Source: Sphingobacteriaceae bacterium
Lineage (GTDB): Bacteria > Bacteroidota > Bacteroidia > Sphingobacteriales > Sphingobacteriaceae
Assembly: GCA_019751895.1 (NCBI GenBank)
Contig: JAIEMU010000216.1
Location: 1-38,742, forward strand
DNA: 38,742 nt
Direction of reading: 5' to 3'
Both the position numbers and the translations under genes were made by a program. The notes below the pieces were generated by a model, which was not told the origin of the DNA, did no database searches, and saw only the letters and a program-made list of their open reading frames with translations. Below, one piece after another: positions 1-6,961 of the stretch (positions are counted from its first letter, which is position 1; each line of letters opens with the position of its first letter).

Positions 1-1
1 A

Positions 2-715
2 GTGTTTGATGATTTTGCGAATGTAAGTCGTCTAATTACCGACCCAAAGGATGTGAACTATGGTAAAATTGAAAGCTCATTTGTAAACGTAAAAGGAAAT
101 TACAGCGGTCGTTTTTTTACGAGCATCGGACAACCCATCATTAAAGGAAACAAGCTAGCGCTTAATATTGGCGGAGGTGCTTCGTATTCAAAAAACACGG
201 CTTTTATCAATGCTACTGAAAATATAAACAATAGCTTGGGCTTGAGTGGTAATTTTAAATTAACCAGCAGCATGGATAAATTGGATATGATTGTTGGGGT
301 GAATGGAAGAATGGATAAATCTGAGTTTTCGGCGAATAAAAGCTCAAATACTCAATATTATACCTTAACACCTAACGTTGATGTAAGTTATTTATTGCCT
401 GGAAAGATTAGAATTCAAACCGATATATTTTACAATCAAATCACTGGAAGGGGAGCAGGTTTTGATACCAACTTTACCTTGATGAATGGCTATGTAAGTC
501 GTCAGTTTTTTGACAATAAAGGCACTTTTAAGTTTTCGGTAAATGATATTTTGAACCAAAACACGGGCGTAACCCGAACTTCAACAGGGACAACTATTCA
601 GGATAGTAATTTTAATGTGTTGAAACGCTATTATATGCTTTCATTCACCTATTCATTGAGCAAACAGCCTGCCAAACAAAACAACATGATGATGATGGGC
701 GGACACAGAGGCTAG
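2..715 (+). CDS. Outer-membrane beta-barrel protein (TonB-dependent receptor type), C-terminal part
   Basis: The frame is open from the left edge, so this is the last 237 or so codons of a larger gene. It shows the alternating polar and hydrophobic strands of a large outer-membrane barrel, with segments such as FKFSVNDILNQNTG and YYMLSFTYSLSK that are typical of the last strands of the Bacteroidota outer-membrane beta-barrel family related to TonB-dependent receptors. The N-terminal carboxypeptidase-like and plug domains would lie upstream and cannot be seen. After the last barrel strand there is a short tail rich in Met and Gly (MMMMGGHRG). A hairpin terminator follows 25 nt after the stop. 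The neighbour feoAB suggests but does not prove a link with iron. Family assignment is fairly sure; the substrate is unknown. Confidence 0.75.
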   Translation: MFDDFANVSRLITDPKDVNYGKIESSFVNVKGNYSGRFFTSIGQPIIKGNKLALNIGGGASYSKNTAFINATENINNSLGLSGNFKLTSSMDKLDMIVGVNGRMDKSEFSANKSSNTQYYTLTPNVDVSYLLPGKIRIQTDIFYNQITGRGAGFDTNFTLMNGYVSRQFFDNKGTFKFSVNDILNQNTGVTRTSTGTTIQDSNFNVLKRYYMLSFTYSLSKQPAKQNNMMMMGGHRG

Positions 716-740
716 TTTAAGTATATAAAAATTTTATAAA

Positions 741-769
741 GCAGGTTGTAACCACAACCTGCTTTTTTT
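741..769 (+). terminator. Rho-independent terminator after the beta-barrel gene
   Basis: A perfect 9-bp stem (GCAGGTTGT at 741-749 pairing with ACAACCTGC at 754-762) with a 4-nt loop is followed by seven T residues. It ends the upstream outer-membrane gene and separates it from feoAB. Confidence 0.9.
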
Positions 770-842
770 GTAAATATGATTTCCGTCACCTTATTTGGAT
801 TTAATATAAATAAAGTATAAATTGCGGCTTAATTTAAACAAA

Positions 843-1058
843 ATGAAACTTTCGGATTTAAAAATAGGCGAACGAGGCACGATTTCATTTTTTACAGACG
901 TAGAAATGTCAGTGAAATTGATGGAAATGGGGTGTTTGCCAGGCGAAGTGGTGGAGGTGGAGCGTTTTGCGCCTTTTGGAGACCCCATCGCTATTCGAGT
1001 TTCAGGCTACCAGCTTTGTTTGCGCAAAAGCGAAGCTTCGATGATCATCATAGAATAA
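843..1058 (+). CDS. feoA: Ferrous iron transport protein FeoA
   Basis: A 71-residue SH3-like FeoA domain. It is a small cytoplasmic protein thought to assist FeoB in Fe(II) uptake. Visible hallmarks are the start MKLSDLKIGERGTI, the LMEMGCLPGE turn, and the RVSGYQLCLRKSEA strand near the C terminus. I chose the ATG at 843 because it gives the normal family length; an in-frame TTG at 822 would add seven residues that the family does not need. feoB follows after 7 nt, so the two are co-transcribed. No clear Fur box could be recognised in the short upstream region. Confidence 0.9.
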   Translation: MKLSDLKIGERGTISFFTDVEMSVKLMEMGCLPGEVVEVERFAPFGDPIAIRVSGYQLCLRKSEASMIIIE

Positions 1059-1065
1059 AATAAAA

Positions 1066-3180
1066 TTGGCACGTCGTATAAAAATTGCTTTAGTAGGTAA
1101 TCCAAATACAGGAAAATCTACTTTGTTTAACCTACTTACAGGTTTAAACCAAAAGATTGGCAACTTTCCAGGAATAACAGTAGATAAAAAAATTGGTCAA
1201 TGTAAGTTGGCACAAGATATCCATGCCGAAGTAATTGATTTGCCGGGTACATATAGTTTGTATCCTAAAAGCAAAGATGAAAGTATTGTTTTTCAGGTAT
1301 TGGCAAATTCCGAAGAAGTTAATTACCCCGATTTAGTGGTTTTGGTGGTTGATGCTACCAATTTACGCCGTAATTTGTTGTTGTTTACGCAAGTTGCCGA
1401 TTTAGGTTTGCCTATTATTTTGGCATTAAACATGACCGACATCGCCCAAAAAGAAGGGATTGATTTGGATGTAGATTTGTTGTCGCAGCGCTTAGGAGTG
1501 CAAATTGTATCCATTTCGGCTCGTAACAACTTGGGTTTAGAAGAATTGAAAAGCGCCATCGTGAATAGCAATTCAATTTTAACACAACAAGAATCCGTAG
1601 AGGTAAGTTTATTTGCGCCAAAGGCAATTGCTGCGGTAAAAGAAAAATTGAATTGCAAACAAGATTATGTTGCGCTGCAAATTTTACATCAATACGAAAG
1701 CCTAAATAATTTATCTCCTTCCGACAAACAAGCCGTTAGTGATATTGTTTTGCTTACGCAGTTTGATACCAACGAAATACAAACCAAAGAAACCATTGCC
1801 CGTTACAGGTATTTGAGTGGAGCTTTGTTGGGGGTAACGAAAGATACCAGCGCCAACAAAAAATTTGCTTTAAGCGATAAAATAGATACCATCGTGACCC
1901 ATAAAATTTTTGGTTTTGCGATTTTCTTTTTCATTTTGTTTTTTGTTTTCAACGCTATTTTTACTTGGGCATCTTACCCAATGGAATGGATTGAGAATGC
2001 TTTTTTAGCCATCAGTAATTTTGGACACGAACATTTGCCGGCAGGTGTGATGACCAATTTAGTTTTAGATGGAGTGCTGTCTGGCTTGGGTGGGATTTTT
2101 GTTTTTATCCCTCAAATCGCCATTTTATTTGCATTTATTTCTGTTTTAGAGGATACAGGTTATATGGCTCGAGTGACGTTTATGCTCGATAAAGTGATGC
2201 GCAAGTTTGGTTTGAGTGGAAAATCGGTAGTGCCTATTATTGGCGCTTTTGCTTGTGCAGTGCCTTCTATTATGAGTGCTCGAAACATCGAAAACTGGAA
2301 AGATAAAATCATTACCATCATGGTTACACCTTTAATAAGTTGTTCGGCAAGATTGCCTGTTTACATTTTATTAATTTCGATGGTGGTGCCTAAAACTTTA
2401 TATTTTGGTTTTTTGAGTTTGCAGAGCATCACCTTAATGGCGATGTATTTGATTAGCATTTTGGCAGCTATATTGGTTGCCATGGTTATGAAATTTTTTA
2501 TCAAGGTAAAAGAAAAATCATATTTCATTATGGAATTGCCCGTTTACCGCATGCCAAGGTGGAGCAATGTTTTTTATACGATGTACGAAAAATCTAAAAC
2601 CTTTGTGTTGGAGGCAGGTAAGGTAATTATTGCCATATCAGTAGTGTTGTGGGTGATGGCAACTTACGGACCTACGCAAAAATTTACAGCCATTGAACAG
2701 AAATACGAGCAATTAAAAACAAAAAATCCGCAAGCGAAAATAGAACTAGAGCGTAGCGAGGCAGCCGAAAAGCTAGAAAACTCTTATGCAGGTATTTTGG
2801 GGAAAAGTATTGAGCCTATGATTAAACCTTTGGGTTTTGATTGGAAAATTGGCATAGCCTTAATTACCTCCTTTGCAGCTCGGGAAACTTTTGTAGCCAC
2901 CATGGCAACTATTTACAGCGTAGATGCCGAGGAAGGTGAATCGGAAACCCTGAGAGTGAAAATGAGCAAGGCAATGAACCCTGAAACTGGTTTGCCTGTG
3001 TTTACTTTTGCAACGGCTTTTTCGTTGATGTTGTTTTATGCCTTTGCTATGCAATGTATGAGTACCATTGCCGTGGTATATCGCGAAACCAAAACTTGGA
3101 AATGGCCAATGATTCAATTGGTGTATATGACTGCCTTGGCTTATGCGGCTAGTTTTATAGCTTACCATTGTTTTAAGTAA
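1066..3180 (+). CDS. feoB: Ferrous iron transporter FeoB
   Basis: A 704-residue inner-membrane Fe(II) transporter with a GTPase domain at its N terminus. G1 is GNPNTGKST (11-19), G3 is DLPG (58-61) and G4 is NMTD (122-125). The membrane part contains the two Gate repeats, the first around GKSVVPIIGAFACAVPSI with its conserved Cys, the second around ITSFAARETFVATMATIYS. The length is normal for a Bacteroidota FeoB without a fused FeoA domain. The start is a TTG at 1066, since no ATG lies near the required N terminus and the G1 loop begins ten residues later. It follows feoA by 7 nt. Its last codons lie inside a direct repeat that reappears 1,700 bp downstream. Confidence 0.95.
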   Translation: MARRIKIALVGNPNTGKSTLFNLLTGLNQKIGNFPGITVDKKIGQCKLAQDIHAEVIDLPGTYSLYPKSKDESIVFQVLANSEEVNYPDLVVLVVDATNLRRNLLLFTQVADLGLPIILALNMTDIAQKEGIDLDVDLLSQRLGVQIVSISARNNLGLEELKSAIVNSNSILTQQESVEVSLFAPKAIAAVKEKLNCKQDYVALQILHQYESLNNLSPSDKQAVSDIVLLTQFDTNEIQTKETIARYRYLSGALLGVTKDTSANKKFALSDKIDTIVTHKIFGFAIFFFILFFVFNAIFTWASYPMEWIENAFLAISNFGHEHLPAGVMTNLVLDGVLSGLGGIFVFIPQIAILFAFISVLEDTGYMARVTFMLDKVMRKFGLSGKSVVPIIGAFACAVPSIMSARNIENWKDKIITIMVTPLISCSARLPVYILLISMVVPKTLYFGFLSLQSITLMAMYLISILAAILVAMVMKFFIKVKEKSYFIMELPVYRMPRWSNVFYTMYEKSKTFVLEAGKVIIAISVVLWVMATYGPTQKFTAIEQKYEQLKTKNPQAKIELERSEAAEKLENSYAGILGKSIEPMIKPLGFDWKIGIALITSFAARETFVATMATIYSVDAEEGESETLRVKMSKAMNPETGLPVFTFATAFSLMLFYAFAMQCMSTIAVVYRETKTWKWPMIQLVYMTALAYAASFIAYHCFK

Positions 3181-3211
3181 TTTGAAAAAACCCAAAAAAA
3201 GGGGTTTGTAT
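3167..3211 (+). repeat. Direct repeat, copy 1 (3' end of feoB plus flank)
   Basis: The first 22 bases (3167-3188), covering the last feoB codons and stop, are identical to 4867-4888. The match continues imperfectly to 3211 through an A-tract, a G-run and TTGTAT. In copy 2 that G-run is the left arm of the fabV terminator; here it is no longer followed by the right arm. The two copies bracket the island that carries the lipoprotein gene. Confidence 0.85.
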
Positions 3212-3262
3212 CAGTCTAAAACGGAAAGGAAATTAGTGATTATCAGTTTTTATCCGTGTTCT

Positions 3263-3372
3263 TCAGCGAAATCAGCGTGCTATCTTATCAGCGTGAAACA
3301 AAAGAAAACAAAATCGCCCCTTTGCATATATAAAACAAAGAGGCGGTTTTTTAAAAAAAGGATAGGTTTTTC
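3263..3372. repeat. Duplicated downstream block, copy 1
   Basis: This segment (TCAGCGAAATCAGCGTGCTA onward, then the CGCCCCTTTG hairpin and GGATAGG) matches 3723-3822 closely, including hairpin arms and spacing to the stop codon of the lipoprotein reading frame. It is the 3' flank of the broken paralogue, so gene tail and flank were duplicated together. Confidence 0.8.
3315..3352. terminator. Hairpin terminator of the broken paralogue, possibly also used by feoB
   Basis: CGCCCCTTTG (3315-3324) pairs with CAAAGAGGCG (3336-3345) with one mismatch. It is followed by six T residues on the plus strand, and the minus-strand side is also T-rich. It can work in either direction: for the minus-strand remnant or as a distal terminator for feoAB. 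Confidence 0.65.
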
Positions 3373-3555
3373 TTATTGAGAAATGATTTTAGTTGAAAAA
3401 GCTTTCCATTCGTTATGTGTTTGGTAAGCTCCCACCGAACCCGAAGGTACTTTTATTTGTAAACTAGGGATGCCATAAAAAATATATTCTCCTAAATCAG
3501 GTGGTGTAGTAGCGTTTACGATTATCTCTGTTAAATTACTGCAATTTTCCGCCCT
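3373..3555 (-). pseudogene. 3' remnant of a BspA-like lipoprotein gene (paralogue of 3823-4614)
   Basis: Reading the minus strand from about 3555 to the stop at 3373-3375 gives some 60 codons without a stop. They encode CSNLTEIIVNATTPPDL, then IKVPSGSVGAYQ and a final STKIISQ. The intact neighbour ends with the matching pieces LTLVTINATSPPSL, IKVPADKVSDYQ and SNKIISQ. So this is the last LRR_5 repeat and C terminus of a paralogue whose 5' part is gone. The similarity stops exactly where a perfect palindrome begins (3554). There is no start codon or signal peptide, so it is most likely dead. Confidence 0.85.
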
Positions 3556-3578
3556 TGTTGGTGTTATCCACCAACAAG
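3554..3578. repeat. Perfect palindrome at the breakpoint of the broken gene
   Basis: CTTGTTGGTG, a TTATC loop, then CACCAACAAG: a 10-bp perfect stem. No T-tract follows on either strand, so it is not a standard terminator. It resembles a REP-type palindrome and marks the point where the remnant loses similarity to its paralogue. Confidence 0.65.
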
Positions 3579-3631
3579 TATTTATATCCGTCTGATTTGA
3601 GATTTATATCTTTCTATATCCTATCGTTTAG

Positions 3632-3651
3632 ACCCTTCGTATCCTCAGGGT
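3632..3651. repeat. Short palindromic repeat-like element
   Basis: ACCCT at 3632-3636 pairs with AGGGT at 3647-3651 around TTCGTATCCTC. From memory it resembles the ACCCTTCG...CTCAGGGTGACA palindromes scattered between genes in many Bacteroidota; this cannot be confirmed from one window. Confidence 0.35.
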
Positions 3652-3722
3652 GACAAAAGGGATAAAAATCTGTTTTTATTCGTTTCTTCCGTTCAATCTG
3701 TGTTCCCTCTTATCTGCGTTTC

Positions 3723-3822
3723 TCAGCGTAATCAGCGTGCTATCTTATCAGTGTGAAACAAAAACAAAACCGCCCCTTTGTGTGCTACAAAGAGGCGGTT
3801 TGAAAGAAAGGATAGGCTTTGC
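3723..3822. repeat. Duplicated downstream block, copy 2
   Basis: The partner of 3263-3372, with the same ATCAGCGTGCTATCTTATCA core, hairpin and GGATAGG just before the stop codon of the lipoprotein gene. The two blocks begin 460 nt apart. Confidence 0.8.
3760..3800 (-). terminator. Terminator of the InlB/BspA-like lipoprotein gene
   Basis: AACCGCCCCTTTGT (3768-3781) pairs with ACAAAGAGGCGGTT (3787-3800) with one mismatch in 14. Read on the minus strand, the stem is followed by a T-rich run (TTGTTTT), as expected 22 nt after the stop of the minus-strand gene. Confidence 0.8.
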
Positions 3823-4614
3823 TTATTGAGAAATAATTTTATTTGATAAATTACTCCAGTTGGGAGCTTTTTGGTAATCAGAAACTTTATCAGCAGGAAC
3901 TTTTATTTTAAAATTAGCATCAGCTCCGTCAAAAATTGAACTAGCACTCAAACTAGGTGGCGAAGTAGCGTTTATAGTTACTAATGTTAATTTTGGACAA
4001 AAGCCGAAAGCATGTTTTCCAATATTGGTTACCGAAGCAGGAATCGTAATACTCGTTAAAGCTTCGAATGATAGGAAAGTATTATCTCCTATTTTTTTTA
4101 AACCTTCTGGCAAAGTTACTTTTTTTGTAATCGTATTCATACCGATAAAACCGCTATATGAATCGATTTCTACCACTTGTTTGCCATTTATGATTGCGGG
4201 TACTATCATTTCTTCTTGTAATGAGTCCATATCCGCTATTTTAATCTCCGTAGTACTGATATTTGTTATGTTAAAGGTTATCCATTTGGCATAAAGTGTA
4301 GTATTGGCATTGATGGCTTGGGTGGGATCAAACTTGGTGGTTGTGCCAGCATCAGTGTACCAACCTTGAAAACCACTATCTGTTTTGGTAGGAGTAGGAA
4401 TAGAACTTAGCTTTGCACCTTTAGGGATTGAAAGGGTTGTTGGAATGCCTGTTCCTCCATTAATGTTAAAGCTCACAGTGTACATCTTTGTGGTAGGCGT
4501 AGTAGGGTCTTCTGTTGAGGATTTAGTAGGAATAACGTTGTCGTTTTTGCAACTCGCAAAACCTAATGCAACTAAGAATAATACTACACTCATTAATTTA
4601 GTCATGTTTTTCAT
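3823..4614 (-). CDS. Surface lipoprotein with an InlB-type repeat and a BspA-like leucine-rich repeat
   Basis: A 263-residue predicted lipoprotein. The N terminus has a hydrophobic signal peptide ending in GFASC, with Cys22 as the likely lipidation site, then a Thr/Pro-rich linker (about 23-43). Residues 44-111 form a Listeria-Bacteroides (InlB B-type, Flg_new) repeat: YTVSFNINGGTG, GWYTDAG and TTLYAKW. The rest resembles the BspA-type LRR_5 fold (VTLPEGLKKIGDNTF, ITIPASVTNIGKHAF). Such proteins are usually exposed on the cell surface and bind other proteins or glycans; the ligand is unknown. An ATG at 4605 is an alternative start. The gene stands alone between feoB and fabV, with a broken copy of its 3' end downstream. 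It is probably a variable accessory gene. Confidence 0.8.
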   Translation of the reverse strand: MKNMTKLMSVVLFLVALGFASCKNDNVIPTKSSTEDPTTPTTKMYTVSFNINGGTGIPTTLSIPKGAKLSSIPTPTKTDSGFQGWYTDAGTTTKFDPTQAINANTTLYAKWITFNITNISTTEIKIADMDSLQEEMIVPAIINGKQVVEIDSYSGFIGMNTITKKVTLPEGLKKIGDNTFLSFEALTSITIPASVTNIGKHAFGFCPKLTLVTINATSPPSLSASSIFDGADANFKIKVPADKVSDYQKAPNWSNLSNKIISQ

Positions 4615-4634
4615 GTGGGGTTTTTGTTTTATTA

Positions 4635-4677
4635 TTTTTATAAAGTCGCTAAGGTATAGCTATTTTTTTATAAAGTC
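4635..4677 (-). promoter_or_regulatory. Two 13-bp direct repeats upstream of the lipoprotein gene
   Basis: On the minus strand GACTTTATAAAAA occurs twice (4665-4677 and 4635-4647), 30 bp apart, about three helical turns, within 65 nt of the lipoprotein start. A TACCTTAG sequence between them is one base from the Bacteroidota -7 box TAnnTTTG. This could be the promoter with a regulator site, but the repeats are AT-rich and may be chance or duplication. Confidence 0.35.
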
Positions 4678-4726
4678 CGTGTTTTCTATGTTTTTTTTGT
4701 GTGAAGGATCAATCTACCGACTAGAT

Positions 4727-4865
4727 TCCCCGCTCTTCGACATTTGTAATGTCGAAGGATTATCATTGGGTCTGTGACCCAAAACAAACACAAAACGTTA
4801 TTATTTGAAACGATTTGCAAAACCTACGATTTGGATTCGAGATTACAAATGTCGAACAGCGAGGA
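4727..4865. mobile_element. 139-bp non-coding element with 24-bp terminal inverted repeats (MITE or paired-REP like)
   Basis: The 24 bases at 4727-4750 match the reverse complement of 4842-4865 at 22 positions. The left end itself forms a hairpin, CTTCGACATT-TGT-AATGTCGAAG (4735-4757). A second hairpin, TTGGGTC-TGT-GACCCAA (4766-4782), lies inside. There is no coding capacity. This is the shape of a MITE or of two REP sequences in inverted orientation, of the type moved by IS200-like (Y1/RAYT) transposases elsewhere. The mobiliser is not in this window. Confidence 0.65.
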
Positions 4866-4866
4866 G

Positions 4867-4908
4867 ATTGTTTTAAGTAATTTGAAAATCCAAAAAAAGG
4901 GCTTGTAT
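4867..4908 (+). repeat. Direct repeat, copy 2 (feoB-end sequence)
   Basis: Identical to 3167-3188 over its first 22 bases, then imperfect. It begins one base after the right inverted repeat of the 139-bp element. It contains a second copy of the end of the feoB reading frame and runs into the fabV terminator. Confidence 0.85.
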
Positions 4909-4931
4909 TTTTAAAATACAAGCCCTTTTTT
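4892..4931. terminator. Bidirectional terminator, serving fabV
   Basis: GGGCTTGTATTTT (4899-4911) pairs perfectly with AAAATACAAGCCC (4913-4925), flanked by an A-tract on the left and six T residues on the right, so it can stop transcription from either side. It lies 18 nt after the fabV stop. Before the island arrived it probably served feoB as well. Confidence 0.9.
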
Positions 4932-4948
4932 GTAATGATATCTTTTGC

Positions 4949-6139
4949 TTATTGCAAACCGCTGATGGCTACCATCTCGTTGGTATCTTGGGTATAATCT
5001 ACTTGAGGAAAACCAAAACCAAACAAGCTTGAGAAATCGGATTTATAACCCGCTAAGTCGCCCAATTGACCTAAATTTTCGGTGGTTGATTGCTCCCAAA
5101 GCTCAGCAATTTGTTGTTGCACATCAGCACGCATTTCCCAATCGTCAATTCGTATTCTGCCTTGCTCGTCGGTCTCTATTGCCTTGTTGGTATATAAACG
5201 GTCTTTAAACAAACGTTGAATTTGTTCGATACAGCCTTCGTGAATACCTTTTTCTTTCATGATTTTATACAACAAAGAAATGTAAAGTGGGATTACAGGA
5301 ATGGCAGAACTGGCTTGAGTAACCAAAGCTTTGTTTACCGAAACATAAGCTTTCCCGTTTAGGGCTTTTAGTTTTTCTGTGATTTTAAAAGCGGTAGCTT
5401 CCAAATGATCTTTGGCACTGCCGATGGTACCTTTGCGATACACCGCCTCGGTAAGTGAAGGGCCGATGTAAGAATAAGCTACTGTCATCGCGTTGTCGCT
5501 CAAAACGCCAGCTTTTGTCATTTCATCTATCCACATTTCCCAATCCTCGCCACCCATTACGGCAACGGTATTTTCTATATCCTCGGCAACGGCAGGTTCA
5601 ATACTTACGTTTGAAACCACACCTGTGTGAAAATCTACTGTTTTATTGGTGAAAGTACTGCCAATTGGCTTTAAAGTAGAACGATGCAACACGCCCGTGG
5701 TCGGATGCATTCTTACTGGAGAGGCCAAACTGTAAATAATTAAGTCTATTTTGCCTAAGTCGGCTTTAATCAAGTCGATGGTTTGTTTTTTGATTTCATT
5801 TGAGAAAGCATCACCGTTGATACTTTTGGCATAGATACCTGCTTTGTCGGCTTCAGCTTGAAAAGCAGCACTGTTGTACCAACCTGGAGAGGCGGTTTTG
5901 CCTGCCTGTGGTTCTTTTTCAAAAAACACGCCAATGGTGGCTGCGTTTGAACCGAAAGCACTCGTAATTCTTGATGCCAATCCAAAACCCGTAGAGGCGC
6001 CAATTACCAAAACATTTTTAGGGCCTTCAATATTCCCTTTTGATTTTATAAAATCGATTTGATTTTTTACATTTTGCTCGCAGCCTTTTGGATGTGCTGT
6101 TAAACAAATAAATCCTCGCATTCTTGGTTCTATAATCAT
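4949..6139 (-). CDS. fabV: Trans-2-enoyl-ACP reductase (NADH), FabV
   Basis: A 396-residue enoyl-ACP reductase of the FabV type, which reduces trans-2-enoyl-ACP in the last step of the fatty-acid elongation cycle; relatives include the trans-2-enoyl-CoA reductases TER. The N terminus MIIEPRMRGFICLTAHPKGC is diagnostic. The dinucleotide-binding loop GASTGFG is at 48-54. The catalytic Tyr-X8-Lys pair is Y234 and K243 (YRKGTIGSAK), the spacing specific to FabV. Length matches the family. A -7 box TACATTTG lies 22-29 nt upstream and a strong terminator follows. FabV enzymes are generally poorly inhibited by triclosan. The window also contains a FabK-like gene. Confidence 0.95.
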   Translation of the reverse strand: MIIEPRMRGFICLTAHPKGCEQNVKNQIDFIKSKGNIEGPKNVLVIGASTGFGLASRITSAFGSNAATIGVFFEKEPQAGKTASPGWYNSAAFQAEADKAGIYAKSINGDAFSNEIKKQTIDLIKADLGKIDLIIYSLASPVRMHPTTGVLHRSTLKPIGSTFTNKTVDFHTGVVSNVSIEPAVAEDIENTVAVMGGEDWEMWIDEMTKAGVLSDNAMTVAYSYIGPSLTEAVYRKGTIGSAKDHLEATAFKITEKLKALNGKAYVSVNKALVTQASSAIPVIPLYISLLYKIMKEKGIHEGCIEQIQRLFKDRLYTNKAIETDEQGRIRIDDWEMRADVQQQIAELWEQSTTENLGQLGDLAGYKSDFSSLFGFGFPQVDYTQDTNEMVAISGLQ

Positions 6140-6160
6140 ATTGTTTTTTTTTGTTCAAGG

Positions 6161-6168
6161 CAAATGTA
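6161..6168 (-). promoter_or_regulatory. -7 promoter box of fabV
   Basis: On the minus strand TACATTTG matches the Bacteroidota -7 consensus TAnnTTTG exactly, 22-29 nt before the start codon. No TTTG -33 element at good spacing is evident. Confidence 0.55.
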
Positions 6169-6304
6169 TGAAAAATTGTGAGTATTTATTTCATACAAAT
6201 AATTGTATAACGAAAACAAGTAATCAAATTCCCAAACATTCAGCCTTTAATTCTTTTTTACAAGCGAATGTGTTTGAAAACCGAGTGCTTTTGCAATCAA
6301 TTTA

Positions 6305-6312
6305 TATCTTTG
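6305..6312 (+). promoter_or_regulatory. -7 promoter box of the ABC/DUF3299 operon
   Basis: TATCTTTG matches TAnnTTTG exactly, 20-27 nt before the ATG of the ATPase gene. The TTTG at 6290-6293 is too close to be a normal -33 element. Confidence 0.55.
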
Positions 6313-6331
6313 TTGCGGATAATAAAAAGAT

Positions 6332-6961
6332 ATGATTGTAATCGAAAACCTTGCCCAGCATTATGCAAATGGTTTGGAAATAAAATTCAAAAACTGGGAA
6401 TTGGCTGCGGGCGAACAATGTTTGCTTTTGGGCAATTCGGGAAGTGGTAAAACCACTTTAATGCACATTTTATCTGGCATTTTAGCGCCTACACAGGGCA
6501 AAGTAAGCATAAAAGAAGTTGATATTTATGCTTTATCGGCTAAGGAACTCGATAAATTTAGGGGGCAAAACATTGGTTTGGTTTTTCAGCGTCCGCATTT
6601 GATAAAAAGCCTAACGATAGCCGAAAACTTATTTCTTGCCCAATCCTTGGCGCAATTGCCCAAAGATGCTAAAAGGGTAGAAGAGGTACTGAATGCTTTG
6701 GCTATTGCCGATAAAGGCAACAACTACCCAAGCCAACTGAGCGAAGGACAATTGCAAAGAGTTTCAATTGCAAGAGCGGTATTAAATAAGCCTACTTTGT
6801 TAATTGCCGATGAACCCACAGCAAGTCTAGACGATGAAAATGCACAATCGGTATTGAATTTATTGCAACAACAATCAAAAATTTATGGTGCCACCTTGTT
6901 GGTAGCTACCCACGACAAACGGGTGAAAGAAGCCTTTACGAACACTTATTTATTAGCATGA
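6332..6961 (+). CDS. ABC transporter ATP-binding protein (MacB/LolD-like)
   Basis: A 209-residue ABC ATPase. Walker A is GNSGSGKT (34-41), the Q-loop Q is 86, the signature is LSEGQ (136-140), Walker B is LLIADE with D160-E161, and the switch His is H194. The size and sequence place it with the short ATPases (LolD, MacB, YbbA) that pair with FtsX-type permeases. Such complexes usually drive mechanical movements in the periplasm rather than classic substrate translocation. It overlaps the permease gene by 4 nt (ATGA). It is the first gene of a five-gene operon whose third member is DUF3299-like; in Vibrio a comparable ATPase/permease/DUF3299 set has been linked to zinc uptake (recalled, not checked). 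Confidence 0.9.
   Translation: MIVIENLAQHYANGLEIKFKNWELAAGEQCLLLGNSGSGKTTLMHILSGILAPTQGKVSIKEVDIYALSAKELDKFRGQNIGLVFQRPHLIKSLTIAENLFLAQSLAQLPKDAKRVEEVLNALAIADKGNNYPSQLSEGQLQRVSIARAVLNKPTLLIADEPTASLDDENAQSVLNLLQQQSKIYGATLLVATHDKRVKEAFTNTYLLA

Larger units (their letters stand above)
3181..3822. other. 642-nt gene-free stretch: repeats and a gene remnant
   Basis: No intact gene is visible here. In order it holds the flank of the feoB direct repeat, a block similar to 3723-3822, a hairpin at 3315-3346, the minus-strand tail of a broken lipoprotein gene (3373-3555), a perfect palindrome at 3554-3578, a second short palindrome at 3632-3651, and the second copy of the block with its hairpin. A plus-strand reading frame at 3182-3379 runs through the repeats and looks spurious. 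Confidence 0.8.
4615..4948. other. 334-nt gene-free stretch upstream of the lipoprotein gene
   Basis: No gene is visible. It contains the lipoprotein gene's promoter region with a 13-bp direct repeat (4635-4677), the 139-bp inverted-repeat element (4727-4865), the second copy of the feoB-end repeat (4867-4908), and the fabV terminator (4892-4931). Confidence 0.75.

Noticed and set aside
822-842. TTG start that would lengthen FeoA by seven residues
   Set aside because: The ATG at 843 gives the conserved N terminus and normal length.
3182-3379. Plus-strand open frame of 65 codons after feoB
   Set aside because: It starts inside a repeat and runs through the duplicated block and hairpin. Composition is repeat-like and no family is recognisable.
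6220-6331. Zur or Fur box upstream of the ABC/DUF3299 operon
   Set aside because: A weak TTGCAAT/GTTGCGG partial symmetry is present, but it is not convincing enough to call a site.
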